Shown one piece after another: positions 5,586-5,586 of a stretch of DNA of 5,586 nucleotides. This DNA comes from UMGS755 sp045132895 (lineage in GTDB: Bacteria; Bacillota; Clostridia; UBA1381; UBA9506), in contig JBGUTC010000026.1 of the NCBI GenBank assembly GCA_045132895.1, positions 1 to 5,586 on the forward strand. The letters are read 5' to 3'. A program made the translations under genes and the position numbers. The notes beneath the pieces are model-generated. The model did not search any database. It worked only from the letters and a program-made list of their open reading frames with translations, and was not told the DNA's origin. Positions within the stretch are counted from its first letter, which is position 1, and the number at the start of each line of letters is the position of its first letter.

Positions 5586-5586
5586 A

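Overview
The window looks like a chromosomal segment of an anaerobic low-to-mid-GC Bacillota, most likely a Clostridia/Lachnospiraceae-type gut or rumen bacterium. The evidence is an aldo/keto reductase carrying two C-terminal [4Fe-4S] motifs, AGGAG-type ribosome binding sites, vegetative promoters of TTGAAA-17-TATAAT type, a CcpA/LacI-type operator motif, and repeats of the REP/Y1-transposase kind that I associate with Clostridia. The organism is an inference from style; no marker gene is present.

Left part (1-1048, + strand): the 3' part of an iron-sulfur aldo/keto reductase, ending at a strong intrinsic terminator that has A- and T-tracts on both sides and so probably serves both strands. 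Middle (1071-4412, - strand): two carbohydrate-active candidates in separate transcription units. The upstream one (3291-4412) has a NodB/polysaccharide-deacetylase-like metal triad, its own promoter and its own terminator. The downstream one (1071-3152) is a roughly 690-residue cytoplasmic glycoside-hydrolase-like protein with a GH20-type N-terminal domain. Its near-consensus promoter is overlapped by a cre-like operator. Together they suggest intracellular processing of an N-acetylated or uronic-acid-containing saccharide under catabolite control. That function is inferred from fold-level similarity only.

Right part (4501-5586, - strand): an AT-richer accessory patch bounded by mobile repeats. 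Two overlapping small genes (5001-5309 and 4577-5008) lie between a degenerate REP unit (4501-4579) and a miniature element (5318-5461). The element has near-identical 27-bp inverted arms enclosing only the last 27 codons of a REP-associated Y1-type (RAYT) transposase. It appears to have cut off the 5' end of the first small gene, so that gene is probably a pseudogene remnant. The right edge holds a short hydrophobic reading frame that runs out of the window.

The most notable features are the internally deleted RAYT element with its recognisable C-terminal helix-turn-helix, and the poorly characterised GH/deacetylase pair with a well-formed regulated promoter. I see no wholly new defence or mobile system.
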